The translations under genes were made by a program, and so were the position numbers. The notes beneath the pieces were generated by a model. The model did not search any database, was not told the origin of the DNA, and saw only the letters and a program-made list of their open reading frames with translations. Positions 34,973 through 43,551 of a DNA stretch of 64,000 nt are shown here, piece by piece (position 1 is the first letter of the stretch; the number at the start of each line of letters is the position of its first letter). The stretch is taken from assembly GCF_029946005.1 (NCBI RefSeq), contig NZ_JAQSDR010000037.1, forward strand, positions 62,001 through 126,000, written 5' to 3'. The stretch is from Aquabacterium sp. (GTDB taxonomy: Bacteria > Pseudomonadota > Gammaproteobacteria > Burkholderiales > Burkholderiaceae_C).

Positions 34973-35881
34973 TCAGGTGCCCAGGCGCTCCAGCACGCGC
35001 AATGAGAAGTCCACGGCCTTGACGTCCTTGGTCAGCTTGCCGATCGAGATGCGGTCCACGCCGGTGCTGGCGATGCCGCGCAGCTGGTCCATCGTCACCC
35101 CGCCCGAAGCCTCCAGCAGAGCCTGCCCTTGAGTCAGCTCCTGATTGACGGCGACGGCTTGGCGCATCAGGGCCAGGTCGAAGTTGTCCAACAGGATGCT
35201 GACGGCGCCAGCACTCAAGGCTTCGCGCAGCTGGGCCAAGGTCTCAACTTCGATCTGGATGCTGATCTGCTCACGCAAAGGCTGGGCTTGCGCAGCCACC
35301 AGCGCCTGTGCATTGCGCAGCGCGTTCGTCACGCTGCCAGCGGCCGCGATGTGGTTTTCCTTGATCAGGATGCCGTCGTACAAGGCCAGGCGCTGGTTGG
35401 CACCGCCCCCCACACGCACAGCGTACTTCTGCGCCAGGCGCAGGCCGGGCAGGGTCTTGCGCGTGTCCAGCACCACGCAGCCGCGTGGGTTGGGCGAGGC
35501 ACCTTCGATGGCCTGCATGTGAACGTGCGTCAAGGTGGCCACGGCCGACAAGGTCTGCACGAAGTTGATGCCAGGGCGCTCGGCAGTCAGCAGCGCGCGC
35601 GCGTCGGCCTCGATCAGGCAGACCTCTGTGTCGGGGGCCATCAAGGCGCCTTCTTCATAAGCCCAGGTGATCAAGGCCTTGGGATCGAGCTTGAACAGGC
35701 AACCTTCGAACCAGTCGCGACCGCACAGCACCGCTTGTTCGCGCACCAGCAGGCGGGCCTTCACGCGCTGGCCAGCGGGGACCAGTTGCGCGGTCCAGTC
35801 GCACACGCCCACGTCTTCGAACAGCGCGTCGCGGATGTTGCGCTCACGCGCCTCGGTCAGGGTTTCGTTGTGGTCGAACAT
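34973..35881 (-). CDS. nadC: Nicotinate-nucleotide pyrophosphorylase (carboxylating)
   Basis: NadC converts quinolinate and PRPP to nicotinate mononucleotide. Recognisable blocks are ARERNIRDALFEDVGVCDWT, LVREQAVLCGRDWFEGC and the active-site stretch TRKTLPGLRLAQKYAVRVGG, followed by HRLGLYDGIL-like RLALYDGILIKENH. ILLDNFDL and LEASGGVTMDQLRGIASTGV complete the barrel. ATG 35881 (MFDHNETLTEARERN) is chosen; the frame extends upstream to 36004 but that stretch overlaps nadA and is not conserved. The gene lies 25 bases after nadA, so the two form an operon. Confidence 0.95.
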   Translation of the reverse strand: MFDHNETLTEARERNIRDALFEDVGVCDWTAQLVPAGQRVKARLLVREQAVLCGRDWFEGCLFKLDPKALITWAYEEGALMAPDTEVCLIEADARALLTAERPGINFVQTLSAVATLTHVHMQAIEGASPNPRGCVVLDTRKTLPGLRLAQKYAVRVGGGANQRLALYDGILIKENHIAAAGSVTNALRNAQALVAAQAQPLREQISIQIEVETLAQLREALSAGAVSILLDNFDLALMRQAVAVNQELTQGQALLEASGGVTMDQLRGIASTGVDRISIGKLTKDVKAVDFSLRVLERLGT

Positions 35882-35906
35882 GGTGATGCAAGCAGGGCGC
35901 GGCTTA

Positions 35907-37028
35907 TCAAGCTGCGCCAATGTTGGGGACAAAGCCTTGTGCGGGTTTTTGAATGGCGGCAGGATGGCGAGCCACGAAATCGAGCATGCGGTCGATGCAA
36001 CCATGCGCCTTGACGCGGATGGCCTCGTCGACCATCACCTCGCCGCTGCCTTTTTCCAGGCAGTCGAGCACGCCTTGCAGGGCGTTCATGGCCATCCAGG
36101 GGCAATGCGCGCAACTCTTGCAGGTGGCACTGTTGCCCGCGGTGGGCGCCTCGATCAGGCTTTTGGTCGGCGCCAGCTGGCGCATGCGGTGCAGGATGCC
36201 GTTGTCCGTGGCCACGATGAAGGTTTGCGCACTGGATTCGACCACGGCTTTGAGCAATTGCGAGGTCGAACCCACCACGTCGGCCAGGGCCACCACGCTC
36301 TCGGGCGATTCGGGGTGCACCAGGATAAGGGCCTCGGGGTATTGCTCGCGCATCAGTTGCAGTTCGACGCCTTTGAACTCGTCGTGCACGATGCACTCGC
36401 CGTTCCACATCAGCATGTCGGCGCCAGTCTGGTTCTGGATGTAACGGCCCAGGTGGCGGTCAGGCGCCCACAGCACTTTTTCGCCTTGCGCCTTGAGGTG
36501 GCTGACGATGGCCAGCGCGCACGAACTCGTCACCATCCAGTCGGCCCGTGCCTTCACGGCGGCGCTGGTGTTGGCGTAGACCACGACCTTGCGGTCCGGG
36601 TGAGCATCGCAGAACTGGGCGAAATCGTCGGCCGGGCAGCCCAGGTCGAGTGAGCAAGTGGCGTCCAGGTCGGGCATCAGCACGCGCTTTTCAGGACTCA
36701 GAATCTTGGCCGATTCACCCATGAACTTCACACCGGCCACGATCAGGGTCTTGGCTGCATGGTCGCGCCCGAAGCGCGCCATCTCCAGCGAGTCGGACAC
36801 GCAGCCACCGGTTTCCAGGGCCAGGTCTTGCAGGTCGCCATCGACGTAATAGTGGGCCACCAGCACGGCCTCGCGTTCCACCAGCAATTGCTTGATGCGC
36901 GCCTTGGTGGCTTCGCGCTGCAGGGGGCCCAGGGTCGCGGGCACCTTGGCCCAGGCGTGCGCTGTGCAACTGGCGCCAGTGGCGTCTTGGCGGGTGTAGT
37001 CGTAGACGACGGACTCGGGAGAACTCAT
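35907..37028 (-). CDS. nadA: Quinolinate synthase A
   Basis: NadA condenses iminoaspartate with dihydroxyacetone phosphate to quinolinate, using a 4Fe-4S cluster. Cysteines expected to bind the cluster occur in [11 protein letters not shown] (family start region), [11 protein letters not shown], and [15 protein letters not shown] near the C-terminus. [19 protein letters not shown] and [16 protein letters not shown] are strongly conserved. ATG 37028 ([11 protein letters not shown]) is preferred over a TTG three codons upstream. With nadC and nadB nearby, the window holds the full aspartate route to nicotinate mononucleotide. Confidence 0.96.
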   Translation of the reverse strand: MSSPESVVYDYTRQDATGASCTAHAWAKVPATLGPLQREATKARIKQLLVEREAVLVAHYYVDGDLQDLALETGGCVSDSLEMARFGRDHAAKTLIVAGVKFMGESAKILSPEKRVLMPDLDATCSLDLGCPADDFAQFCDAHPDRKVVVYANTSAAVKARADWMVTSSCALAIVSHLKAQGEKVLWAPDRHLGRYIQNQTGADMLMWNGECIVHDEFKGVELQLMREQYPEALILVHPESPESVVALADVVGSTSQLLKAVVESSAQTFIVATDNGILHRMRQLAPTKSLIEAPTAGNSATCKSCAHCPWMAMNALQGVLDCLEKGSGEVMVDEAIRVKAHGCIDRMLDFVARHPAAIQKPAQGFVPNIGAA

Positions 37029-37116
37029 GGTCGGCAATCTATCGTGCGCGGAAAAAGGGAATCACGGAGCGAACCGGCATGCTAGCCCAGATGGCGCTGG
37101 GCGCGGGCGGTTGAGG

Positions 37117-37848
37117 TCATTGAGGGCGGCGCCTTCGGCGTTCCAGCGCCGCGACAATCTCGCAGGGTATCCAGACCGCGTAAAACGAAAAAATGATGTC
37201 GCTCAGGAAGTGTCCGCCCTGCATCATGCGGCCAAGGCCGATCAGGCTACCCATGAACAGCCCAATGAGCAGCCAGCGGCGGCGCCACACAGGGCCCGCT
37301 GTCAGCCCCAGGCTCAGCAGCCAGAATCCGGTGGCGGCATGGCTGCTGACAAAACTGCGGTGAGTCGTGGCATCGGCCCCTTGCTGAAACACACCGTGAA
37401 AAGGCTGATCGCCCCCAAATTCGGCCACTTGCACAGGGCGAGGTCGCCCCACTGTGTTCTTGAACCAGACCTCCACCACCAATCCGGGCCCCAGCACGCC
37501 GCAAAGCACCGCCACCGCTGCCATGCGTCGCCACGGACCCCGGCATTGCACTGCGAGTTGTTCCCGGCCCTGCCAGCGCAGCAGGCGGGCCAGCAGTGGG
37601 CCCAGCAAGGCCAGGATCAACATCCCCGCGAGGATGGCTCGGCCGATCAGCGGCGTCCAGTGGTAGGACGCCTGCACCAGGGCATTTTGCGCATGGATGA
37701 AACCCAGGCCGGGCGTGTAGAGGTGCCCGGTCACCATCACGTCAATGCTGGGCACCTTGGCGAAGGCTACCGCGCAGAAGAAGAGCGCCCCCCACAGCCA
37801 GCGAACTTCTTTGCCCGCACGGTCACGTTCAATCGCCACGTTACTCAT
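37117..37848 (-). CDS. PAP2-family membrane phosphatase
   Basis: This 243-residue protein has about six membrane segments. The three PAP2 phosphatase motifs are present: KNTVGRPRPVQ (K-x6-RP type), SFVSSHAATGFWLL (the SGH equivalent) and GRMMQGGHFLSDIIF (R-x5-H-x3-D). Such enzymes dephosphorylate undecaprenyl diphosphate, lipid A or phosphatidylglycerol phosphate at the outer face of the inner membrane. ATG 37848 overlaps the GT39 stop as ATGAGTAA, so the two genes are translationally coupled. In this operon it may recycle the lipid carrier released by sugar transfer or act on lipid A. The substrate is inferred only. Confidence 0.85.
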   Translation of the reverse strand: MSNVAIERDRAGKEVRWLWGALFFCAVAFAKVPSIDVMVTGHLYTPGLGFIHAQNALVQASYHWTPLIGRAILAGMLILALLGPLLARLLRWQGREQLAVQCRGPWRRMAAVAVLCGVLGPGLVVEVWFKNTVGRPRPVQVAEFGGDQPFHGVFQQGADATTHRSFVSSHAATGFWLLSLGLTAGPVWRRRWLLIGLFMGSLIGLGRMMQGGHFLSDIIFSFYAVWIPCEIVAALERRRRRPQ

Positions 37849-39652
37849 CACTGCTGGGGGTGGCGGCGCCGCTTTGCTCCAGGTATGACTTCTCGTCATA
37901 GCCCAGAAAACCGCGCAGGAAGAACACATGCAGCGCCAAATTGCGGTCAATGCCCGTGGGCACCACGACACTCTTCATTTCGCGAACGATGGCAAAACGT
38001 TGAAGGATGGCCTTGGGGTTGGCCTCGTCGGTCACCAGCACCATGTCCTGCCCCACCTTGTTGCCCAGGCTTTGAGTGAGCTCGTAATGGTTCGTCTGCA
38101 GGTTTTTAGGGTTCCACGCCACCAACTTCGGATTGAACCGGCGCCAGTGGTAAGCCGTCTGGCTCAGCAGCAGGCGTTTGTCGGCCAGCACGGGCAGGCC
38201 GGCGATGGTGGGTTCCTCCATGACGGGGGCCAGTTGGTCAAACGCTTCCTGCCAGCCGCGCATGCGCACCAGGATGTCGTACTTCGAAGACAGGCTGTCG
38301 CCCCCGATGTCTTTGGCGTGCAGCACCAGGCTGGTCAAGACCAGGTTGCTGATCAGAACCACCGCCAGCCACTTGTTGGGGCGCGGCGCCGCCAAGGGGA
38401 CCAGCGGCTGACTCAAACGCGAGGCCGCCAACATGGTCAGGCCGATCATGGCCGGGGCGGCCCAGTTGACATGGGCGTCGGCGTAGAAAGCCTGCGCCAG
38501 CGCCACCAGCAGCAAAGGAATGCTCAGCGCCCACAAGAAGCGGTAGGACGACATGGACGCCAGGTAATAAGCCGAAGTGCGGATGGCCTGAGGGCGGCCA
38601 TCACCAGTGGCCGCATCGCGCGCACCCGGCATGTTCAACTGGCTGGGTGGCAATACGGGGCTGGATGAGCGCCATTGGCTTGGGGGCATCATCTGGCTGG
38701 ACGCAGCCCATTGGCTGGGTGGAATCGAGGCATTGCCCAAATTGGTGGCCTGCTGCTTGAGCAGCCACAAGGCAGCCAGCACCGTGACCGGGCCCAGCAT
38801 CAGAATCTGTCCCAGTGCGAACGTGATCATCGGGAGCAAGCCACCATGGCGGCCGGACTGCGCGGTCAACTCGGCGGTGTGGTGAAGAGTCGGGAAGCCG
38901 TGTTGGGCATTCCACCAGAGATTGGGCGACACGATGATCATCGCGACCACCAAAGCGGCCCAGGGGCCGACGCGCAGCAAGCCGCGCTTGGGGCCATGCA
39001 CGCCCCAAAGTGCCCACACGGCGGTCAGACCAAAGGCGGCCATGGTGTATTTGTCCATGATGCCCACGCCGACGACGGCGCCGCACAGCACCCACAGGCC
39101 CAGCCGGTTGGTCACCTGTGCTCGCCAAAGGGCCCAGGCTGCCAGCGTCCAGCACAACATCAACGGGCCGTCCGTGCTGGCCACCAGGCCCAGCAAGCCC
39201 ACCACGGGGGTAGTCAGGAACAAGGCGCCTGCGACCATGCCAGTGCGCACACCGCTGCTGGTGGGCCAAAGGGCACGCGCCAGGCCCACCATGGCCACTG
39301 CGGTCAGTGGGTAGACCAGGATGGACAGGGCCTTGACACCCAGCACGCCAGACCCAAACAAGCTGGTGCTCAGTCCGACCAGGCCAGCGATCAGTGGAGG
39401 CTTTGAAAAATAACCCCAACTCAAATGCCGCGACCAATCCCAGTACTGAGACTCGTCAAAGAACAAGGAGATGCCACTGTGAGTGATCACCCAGAAGCGG
39501 TAGAGCGTCAAGACCACGGCCAGCGCCAACAATTTCCACATGCGCGGTCCCCACAGCCGAGGCCAGCGCTGACCCGATGGTCGGACGGGTGGGGCCATGG
39601 CGGCGGGCTTGTCCTGCGCGTCGGTCGCTTGATCAGACGTCTCTGTGTTCAT
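37841..39652 (-). CDS. GT39/ArnT-like integral membrane glycosyltransferase
   Basis: This 603-residue protein has about eleven membrane segments. The first periplasmic loop holds the catalytic-type motif FDESQYWDWSRHLSWGYFSK, in which the Asp-Glu pair and aromatic residues match the GT39/GT83 (ArnT, protein mannosyltransferase) superfamily. VASTDGPLMLCWTLAAWAL is another family block. These enzymes take a sugar from a polyprenyl phosphate donor and add it to lipid A or another acceptor on the periplasmic side. A ~40-residue Ser/Pro/Gln-rich insertion with three PPSQ repeats interrupts the C-terminal half. It is the third gene of a four-gene operon. Confidence 0.85.
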   Translation of the reverse strand: MNTETSDQATDAQDKPAAMAPPVRPSGQRWPRLWGPRMWKLLALAVVLTLYRFWVITHSGISLFFDESQYWDWSRHLSWGYFSKPPLIAGLVGLSTSLFGSGVLGVKALSILVYPLTAVAMVGLARALWPTSSGVRTGMVAGALFLTTPVVGLLGLVASTDGPLMLCWTLAAWALWRAQVTNRLGLWVLCGAVVGVGIMDKYTMAAFGLTAVWALWGVHGPKRGLLRVGPWAALVVAMIIVSPNLWWNAQHGFPTLHHTAELTAQSGRHGGLLPMITFALGQILMLGPVTVLAALWLLKQQATNLGNASIPPSQWAASSQMMPPSQWRSSSPVLPPSQLNMPGARDAATGDGRPQAIRTSAYYLASMSSYRFLWALSIPLLLVALAQAFYADAHVNWAAPAMIGLTMLAASRLSQPLVPLAAPRPNKWLAVVLISNLVLTSLVLHAKDIGGDSLSSKYDILVRMRGWQEAFDQLAPVMEEPTIAGLPVLADKRLLLSQTAYHWRRFNPKLVAWNPKNLQTNHYELTQSLGNKVGQDMVLVTDEANPKAILQRFAIVREMKSVVVPTGIDRNLALHVFFLRGFLGYDEKSYLEQSGAATPSSDE

Positions 39653-39684
39653 GGTCGATGAGGCAAATGTGATTTGGACAGGCC

Positions 39685-40716
39685 TTAGGCCTGACGATGC
39701 CAGCCCTGATCGGGGGCCTGGGCCGGCGCTTCAGTCGTGTGATACGGGGCCACTTCGCCCCGATCGTAATAGATTCGGATCAGCAGTTCGGCCAGCACGC
39801 CTGTGGTCAGAAACTGTAGTCCACCCAACACGCAGAAAAATCCGAGCCAGAGTAACGGTCGCCCACCGATGTTGTTACCCAACATCTTGAGCACGCCCAG
39901 GTAGCCCAGGATCAAACTGCCAATCAAGCCCACGCCGAGCCCGACCCCGCCAAAGAAATGTCCGGGGCGACCGGCAAAGCGCAGGAAAAAATTCACCGCC
40001 AGCAGATCCAGCACGACGCGCAGGGTGCGCGAAATACCGTACTTGGATTCACCTTGCGTTCGGGGATGGTGGCTGACCACCAGCTCGGACATGCGGGCTG
40101 GCGAAGTCACTGTGGCCATCCAGGCGGGAATGAAACGGTGCATTTCACCGTACAGGCGCACACGTTTGAGCACGCTGGCTCGGTAAGCCTTCAAACTGCA
40201 GCCCAGGTCCTGGAACTCCAGCCCGGTGATCTTGCGGATCAGGCGATTGGCAATTCGTGAAGGCACCTTGCGCAAGAAAAAGCCATCCTGGCGGTTCTGG
40301 CGCCAACCCGCGACCAAGTCCAGATCCTCCGTCACCAGCTTGGCAACAATGGCTGGGATGTCCTTGGGGTCGTTTTGCAGGTCACCGTCCAGGGTCACGA
40401 TCACATCGCCTCGGGACGTGTCAATGCCCGCCTGCATCGCGGCGGTCTGGCGGAAGTTTCGCCACAAATGGACGGGGCGAACGTGAGGGCCGCGAAGCTT
40501 GGCCTGGGCATCCAGGGCTTGCTGGGTGCCATCGCGGCTGCCATCGTTGACGATGATGAGCTCCCAGGGCCAGGCGTAGGTAGCCAAGGCCTCGTGGACA
40601 GCATTCACAAAAGGCACGACGTTGTCCACCTCGTTGTACATGGGTACGACGATGGACAAGTGATGGTCTGGCACAACAGGCAGGGGGGCGACGAAGGGTG
40701 TCGACACTGAACTCAT
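39685..40716 (-). CDS. GT2 polyprenyl-phosphate glycosyltransferase (ArnC/DPM1-like)
   Basis: The cytoplasmic GT-A domain begins with LSIVVPMYNEVDNVVPFV and contains IVNDGSRDGT, the metal-binding TLDGDLQNDP and FQDLGCSLKAYR. Two C-terminal membrane segments follow (GHFFGGVGLGVGLIGSLIL and LLWLGFFCVLGGLQFLTTGV). This arrangement is that of dolichol/undecaprenyl-phosphate sugar transferases such as ArnC and YfdH, which charge the lipid carrier with a sugar. The product would be the donor for the downstream GT39 enzyme. ATG 40716 is preferred over an upstream frame extension to 40800. The transferred sugar is unknown. Confidence 0.9.
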   Translation of the reverse strand: MSSVSTPFVAPLPVVPDHHLSIVVPMYNEVDNVVPFVNAVHEALATYAWPWELIIVNDGSRDGTQQALDAQAKLRGPHVRPVHLWRNFRQTAAMQAGIDTSRGDVIVTLDGDLQNDPKDIPAIVAKLVTEDLDLVAGWRQNRQDGFFLRKVPSRIANRLIRKITGLEFQDLGCSLKAYRASVLKRVRLYGEMHRFIPAWMATVTSPARMSELVVSHHPRTQGESKYGISRTLRVVLDLLAVNFFLRFAGRPGHFFGGVGLGVGLIGSLILGYLGVLKMLGNNIGGRPLLWLGFFCVLGGLQFLTTGVLAELLIRIYYDRGEVAPYHTTEAPAQAPDQGWHRQA

Positions 40717-40750
40717 GAACACGCTTTCTAACAAACTAAAACGATCTTGC

Positions 40751-41779
40751 TCAGCCGGGATGACGCGGGGGCAAATCCCCTTGTATCTTGGTTTTTCCAA
40801 AGGATCTGGGTAACAAAGCCGCCACGCACGCCGCGCAGACCGCGCAAATTAAAAAGCAAACATGCAGCGCCAGGGCGGCGCCAACGACATGCGCCAACAG
40901 GGGTGACTCGCGTTCCAGCAGTGCTGCCACGCCGGCCCATACCCCTGCTTCATAAGTGCCAAAGCCGGCGGGTCCTTGAATAGGAAAGATGGCTGCCAAT
41001 TCGCCCCCCAGTGCGCCACCCCAGGCCACAGGCCAGCTGATCTGGCTGATGGCGCTGAGCAACGTGGCGCCGGCTGCCAGCTTGAGCATCCAGTTGGCCA
41101 GGGTCAGCCCCCAGGCGGCAGGCCGATGGTGAGAGGGTTCCAGCATGGCGGCTTTGAGTTTGAGGGCCAAGTTGTGCCATCCGGCTGTCGCAGCCTGGTC
41201 TCCTGGGGATGCCAGGTTCAACAGCCGCTTCAACAACCACCACGCGCCGTGCCAGCAAAGGACCAGTCCCAGCAGGCCCGCGATCCTGGCAACCAAGGTC
41301 AGACCGGGCCACAAGGCCAATCCCAGGCCCGCCAGCACCGCCACGTCCTGAAGGCGCATCCACATCAGGCAAACCAAGGCGCGCGACATTGGCAGCCTCA
41401 ACTCGCGGGCGGCCAACCAGGGGAAACTCAATTCGCCGGCGCGCATGGGTAACAGGTTCACCGCGGCGTTGTGCAGCAGGATCACTCGCAGGGCGTCGGT
41501 CCTCAAACCCAGCCACCGCTGGGGGGGCGCATGGTGGGTGTCCAGGCCGAGGACCACCTGCAGTCGGGCGCCCCGCAAACCATAGCTGAGCAGCAGGCCG
41601 CACAAGGTGAGCAACCAGATGGTGATCGAGGGTCTGTGAATGGCCTCAATGACCGGCGCGATGGGTGTGTTTGACAAAAGCCAGCCCAACAAGGCCATTC
41701 CAAACGCCCAGGCCAATGCCAGCTTCATTCGCGAACGGGGCTTGGCGGGGGTGATGGGCGCTTCTTGAAAATCTGTCAC
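40751..41779 (-). CDS. Flippase-like membrane protein (UPF0104 / LPG synthase transmembrane domain)
   Basis: This 342-residue polytopic protein has the lysylphosphatidylglycerol-synthase transmembrane fold (UPF0104). LRVILLHNAAVNLLPMRAGE, with the conserved N-x4-P-x-R-x-GE core, and GGELAAIFPIQGPAGFGTYE are diagnostic. Members lacking the catalytic domain are thought to flip lipids or lipid-linked sugars. It starts with GTG at 41779 (an ATG at 41728 is an alternative). As the first gene of the operon it could move the GT2 product to the periplasmic face for the GT39 enzyme. Confidence 0.8.
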   Translation of the reverse strand: MTDFQEAPITPAKPRSRMKLALAWAFGMALLGWLLSNTPIAPVIEAIHRPSITIWLLTLCGLLLSYGLRGARLQVVLGLDTHHAPPQRWLGLRTDALRVILLHNAAVNLLPMRAGELSFPWLAARELRLPMSRALVCLMWMRLQDVAVLAGLGLALWPGLTLVARIAGLLGLVLCWHGAWWLLKRLLNLASPGDQAATAGWHNLALKLKAAMLEPSHHRPAAWGLTLANWMLKLAAGATLLSAISQISWPVAWGGALGGELAAIFPIQGPAGFGTYEAGVWAGVAALLERESPLLAHVVGAALALHVCFLICAVCAACVAALLPRSFGKTKIQGDLPPRHPG

Positions 41780-41866
41780 AAGAGGTTGGAGGTTACTGCC
41801 CAGTGCAGGCCGGGCAGCCTTCTATTGTCCCGCATCTCGGGAGTTCGCTGCCGATCAAGCGGCGGC

Positions 41867-41903
41867 AAAAACGGCAATGGCGCACCCGAGGGTGCGCCAT
41901 TGC
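41867..41903 (-). terminator. Rho-independent terminator after the sugar transferase gene
   Basis: GCAATGGCGCACCC (41874-41887) pairs perfectly with GGGTGCGCCATTGC (41890-41903), a 14-bp stem with a very small loop. On the minus strand it is followed by C-G and five T residues (complement of 41867-41871). It lies 30 bases past the stop of the sugar transferase at 41933. A smaller hairpin, ACTGAAC/GTTCAGT (41907-41926), lies in between. Confidence 0.85.
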
Positions 41904-41932
41904 TCAACTGAACATGTCGGTTCAGTGAGCGT

Positions 41933-43342
41933 TCACTGCGAACCTTCGCGGAAAATCACCACGCTGACCGTTTCGAACAGGATCAGCAAGTCCAGGAACA
42001 AGGAGTTGTTCTTCACGTAGTACAGGTCGTACTGATGCTTGTGCAGCGCATCTTCAAGGGATGCACCGTAGCTGTACTTGACCTGGGCCCAACCTGTCAC
42101 GCCCGGCTTGACGCTGTGGCGGATGTCGTAAAATGGGATCTGTTGCTTGAGCTGCTCGACAAAAGTGGGGCGCTCGGGGCGCGGCCCCACCATGCTCATC
42201 TCGCCCTTGAGCACACTGAGGATCTGAGGCAGTTCGTCGATGCGGGTTTTGCGGATGAAAGCGCCAACGCGGGTCACTCGCGAATCGTTCTTCTTGGCCC
42301 ACACGGCCACGCCGTCTTTTTCAGCGTCGGTGCTCATGCTGCGGAACTTCAGGCACATGAAGATCTTGCCGCCCAGGCCTACGCGCTCCTGGCGGTAAAT
42401 GATCGGGCCTTCGCTTTCCAGCTTGATGGCCAACATCGTGATCAGCATGATCGGCGAGGCCAACAACAGCAGCACAGACGAACTGACGATGTCGAACAAG
42501 CGTTTGATGGCGATGCGGGTGCGATTCTGGGCAAAGCCCTGGCCGTAAACGAGCCAGCTGGCCTTCAAGCTGTCAACCGGCACTTCGCCGGTTGTTTGCT
42601 CGTAAAAAGCGGCCAGGTCCAGGACTGGAATGCCCTGAATGCGGGCAGACAGCAGTTGATCCATCGGCACGCTGCCGCCACGTTGCTCTTTCACGGCCAC
42701 AATGATCTGGTTGATCTCATGGCTTTGAATGATGTCTTTGATCGACAAGGCTGTGGAGAAGATGTTGAAGCGCTTGTCGGTGACGCCATGGTCGGCTTCT
42801 CCGGCGGGATAAAAACCGATCACCGAATGGCCTTGGACGCGGCGTGCCTTCAAGTCGGAGGCGACGGAGTGCGCTTCCTTGCCTGTGCCGACAATCAAGA
42901 TGCGTTGCTGCACGAAGGCGCTGCGCCACGAGGTCATCAGGTAACCGCGCACCACCACCAAGCCAAAAACCAGATAGGCCGTGGCGAACCCCATGAGTTG
43001 GTACGCCTGAGTGCCATCCAGCATGGTTTTGATGGCCAACTGATAGGCAATGGGGGCGCCCAGCAGGCAACCCAGCAAAGCGCGGCCCAATTTGGCACGC
43101 GGGGTCTTGCGCTCAGAGCCTTCTCGGTAAACGCCCAGCAAACCGCAGTGCAGGGGCATCACGAAAGCAAAGCCCAAACCTGCCCACAGGGCAGTGGACA
43201 TGCTAACCAGATCGGGGGATGTCCCCGTCATGTGCATGAAGGTCATGACCCCCAACACGATTGCCAAAAAACTGGTCAGGCTGTCCGCCAATAACTCGGA
43301 CAGCGTCGCGATGGAAATGTGATGCTGGAAGACCCGGAACAT
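41933..43342 (-). CDS. Initiating sugar transferase (undecaprenyl-phosphate sugar-1-phosphate transferase; XrtA-locus type)
   Basis: The protein (469 residues) has an N-terminal membrane region (~10-130), a Rossmann-like central domain (RILIVGTGKEAHSVASDLKA) and a C-terminal bacterial sugar-transferase domain. The latter carries KRLFDIVSSSVLLLL, YRQERVGLGGKIFMCLKFRS, TRIDELPQILSVLKGEMSMV and GPRPERPTF. It starts polysaccharide repeat assembly by moving hexose-1-phosphate onto undecaprenyl phosphate. The overall layout resembles the transferase family associated with exosortase-A loci. It is the last gene of the minus-strand run from 51.5 kb, with its own 209-base upstream gap, and it ends at a strong terminator. 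Confidence 0.9.
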   Translation of the reverse strand: MFRVFQHHISIATLSELLADSLTSFLAIVLGVMTFMHMTGTSPDLVSMSTALWAGLGFAFVMPLHCGLLGVYREGSERKTPRAKLGRALLGCLLGAPIAYQLAIKTMLDGTQAYQLMGFATAYLVFGLVVVRGYLMTSWRSAFVQQRILIVGTGKEAHSVASDLKARRVQGHSVIGFYPAGEADHGVTDKRFNIFSTALSIKDIIQSHEINQIIVAVKEQRGGSVPMDQLLSARIQGIPVLDLAAFYEQTTGEVPVDSLKASWLVYGQGFAQNRTRIAIKRLFDIVSSSVLLLLASPIMLITMLAIKLESEGPIIYRQERVGLGGKIFMCLKFRSMSTDAEKDGVAVWAKKNDSRVTRVGAFIRKTRIDELPQILSVLKGEMSMVGPRPERPTFVEQLKQQIPFYDIRHSVKPGVTGWAQVKYSYGASLEDALHKHQYDLYYVKNNSLFLDLLILFETVSVVIFREGSQ

Positions 43343-43551
43343 TTGGTGCGCCTCTCAAGACCGAGCAAATCGTGCAGCTATGCAACAACTTGCCTAACCC
43401 GTAATTATTTGTAATGCGCGATTATGGTCATACCGGCGGCTTGAAATAATCCTCCAAACGAGGGGGGGGCCCTAACTCAAGGGGGTTAGTGGGCAATACC
43501 GTGAAAAATTGATAAATGCACTGATCTGAGTCAAGGCGAGGTAGCCGGGCG

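Noticed and set aside
35882..36004. Upstream extension of nadC to 36004
   Set aside because: It overlaps the 3' end of nadA and adds 41 unconserved residues before MFDHNE.
43380..43400. Sigma-54-like sequence (AGGCAAGTTGTTGC on the minus strand) upstream of the sugar transferase
   Set aside because: The GG to GC spacing is nine bases, not ten, so it does not meet the promoter requirement.
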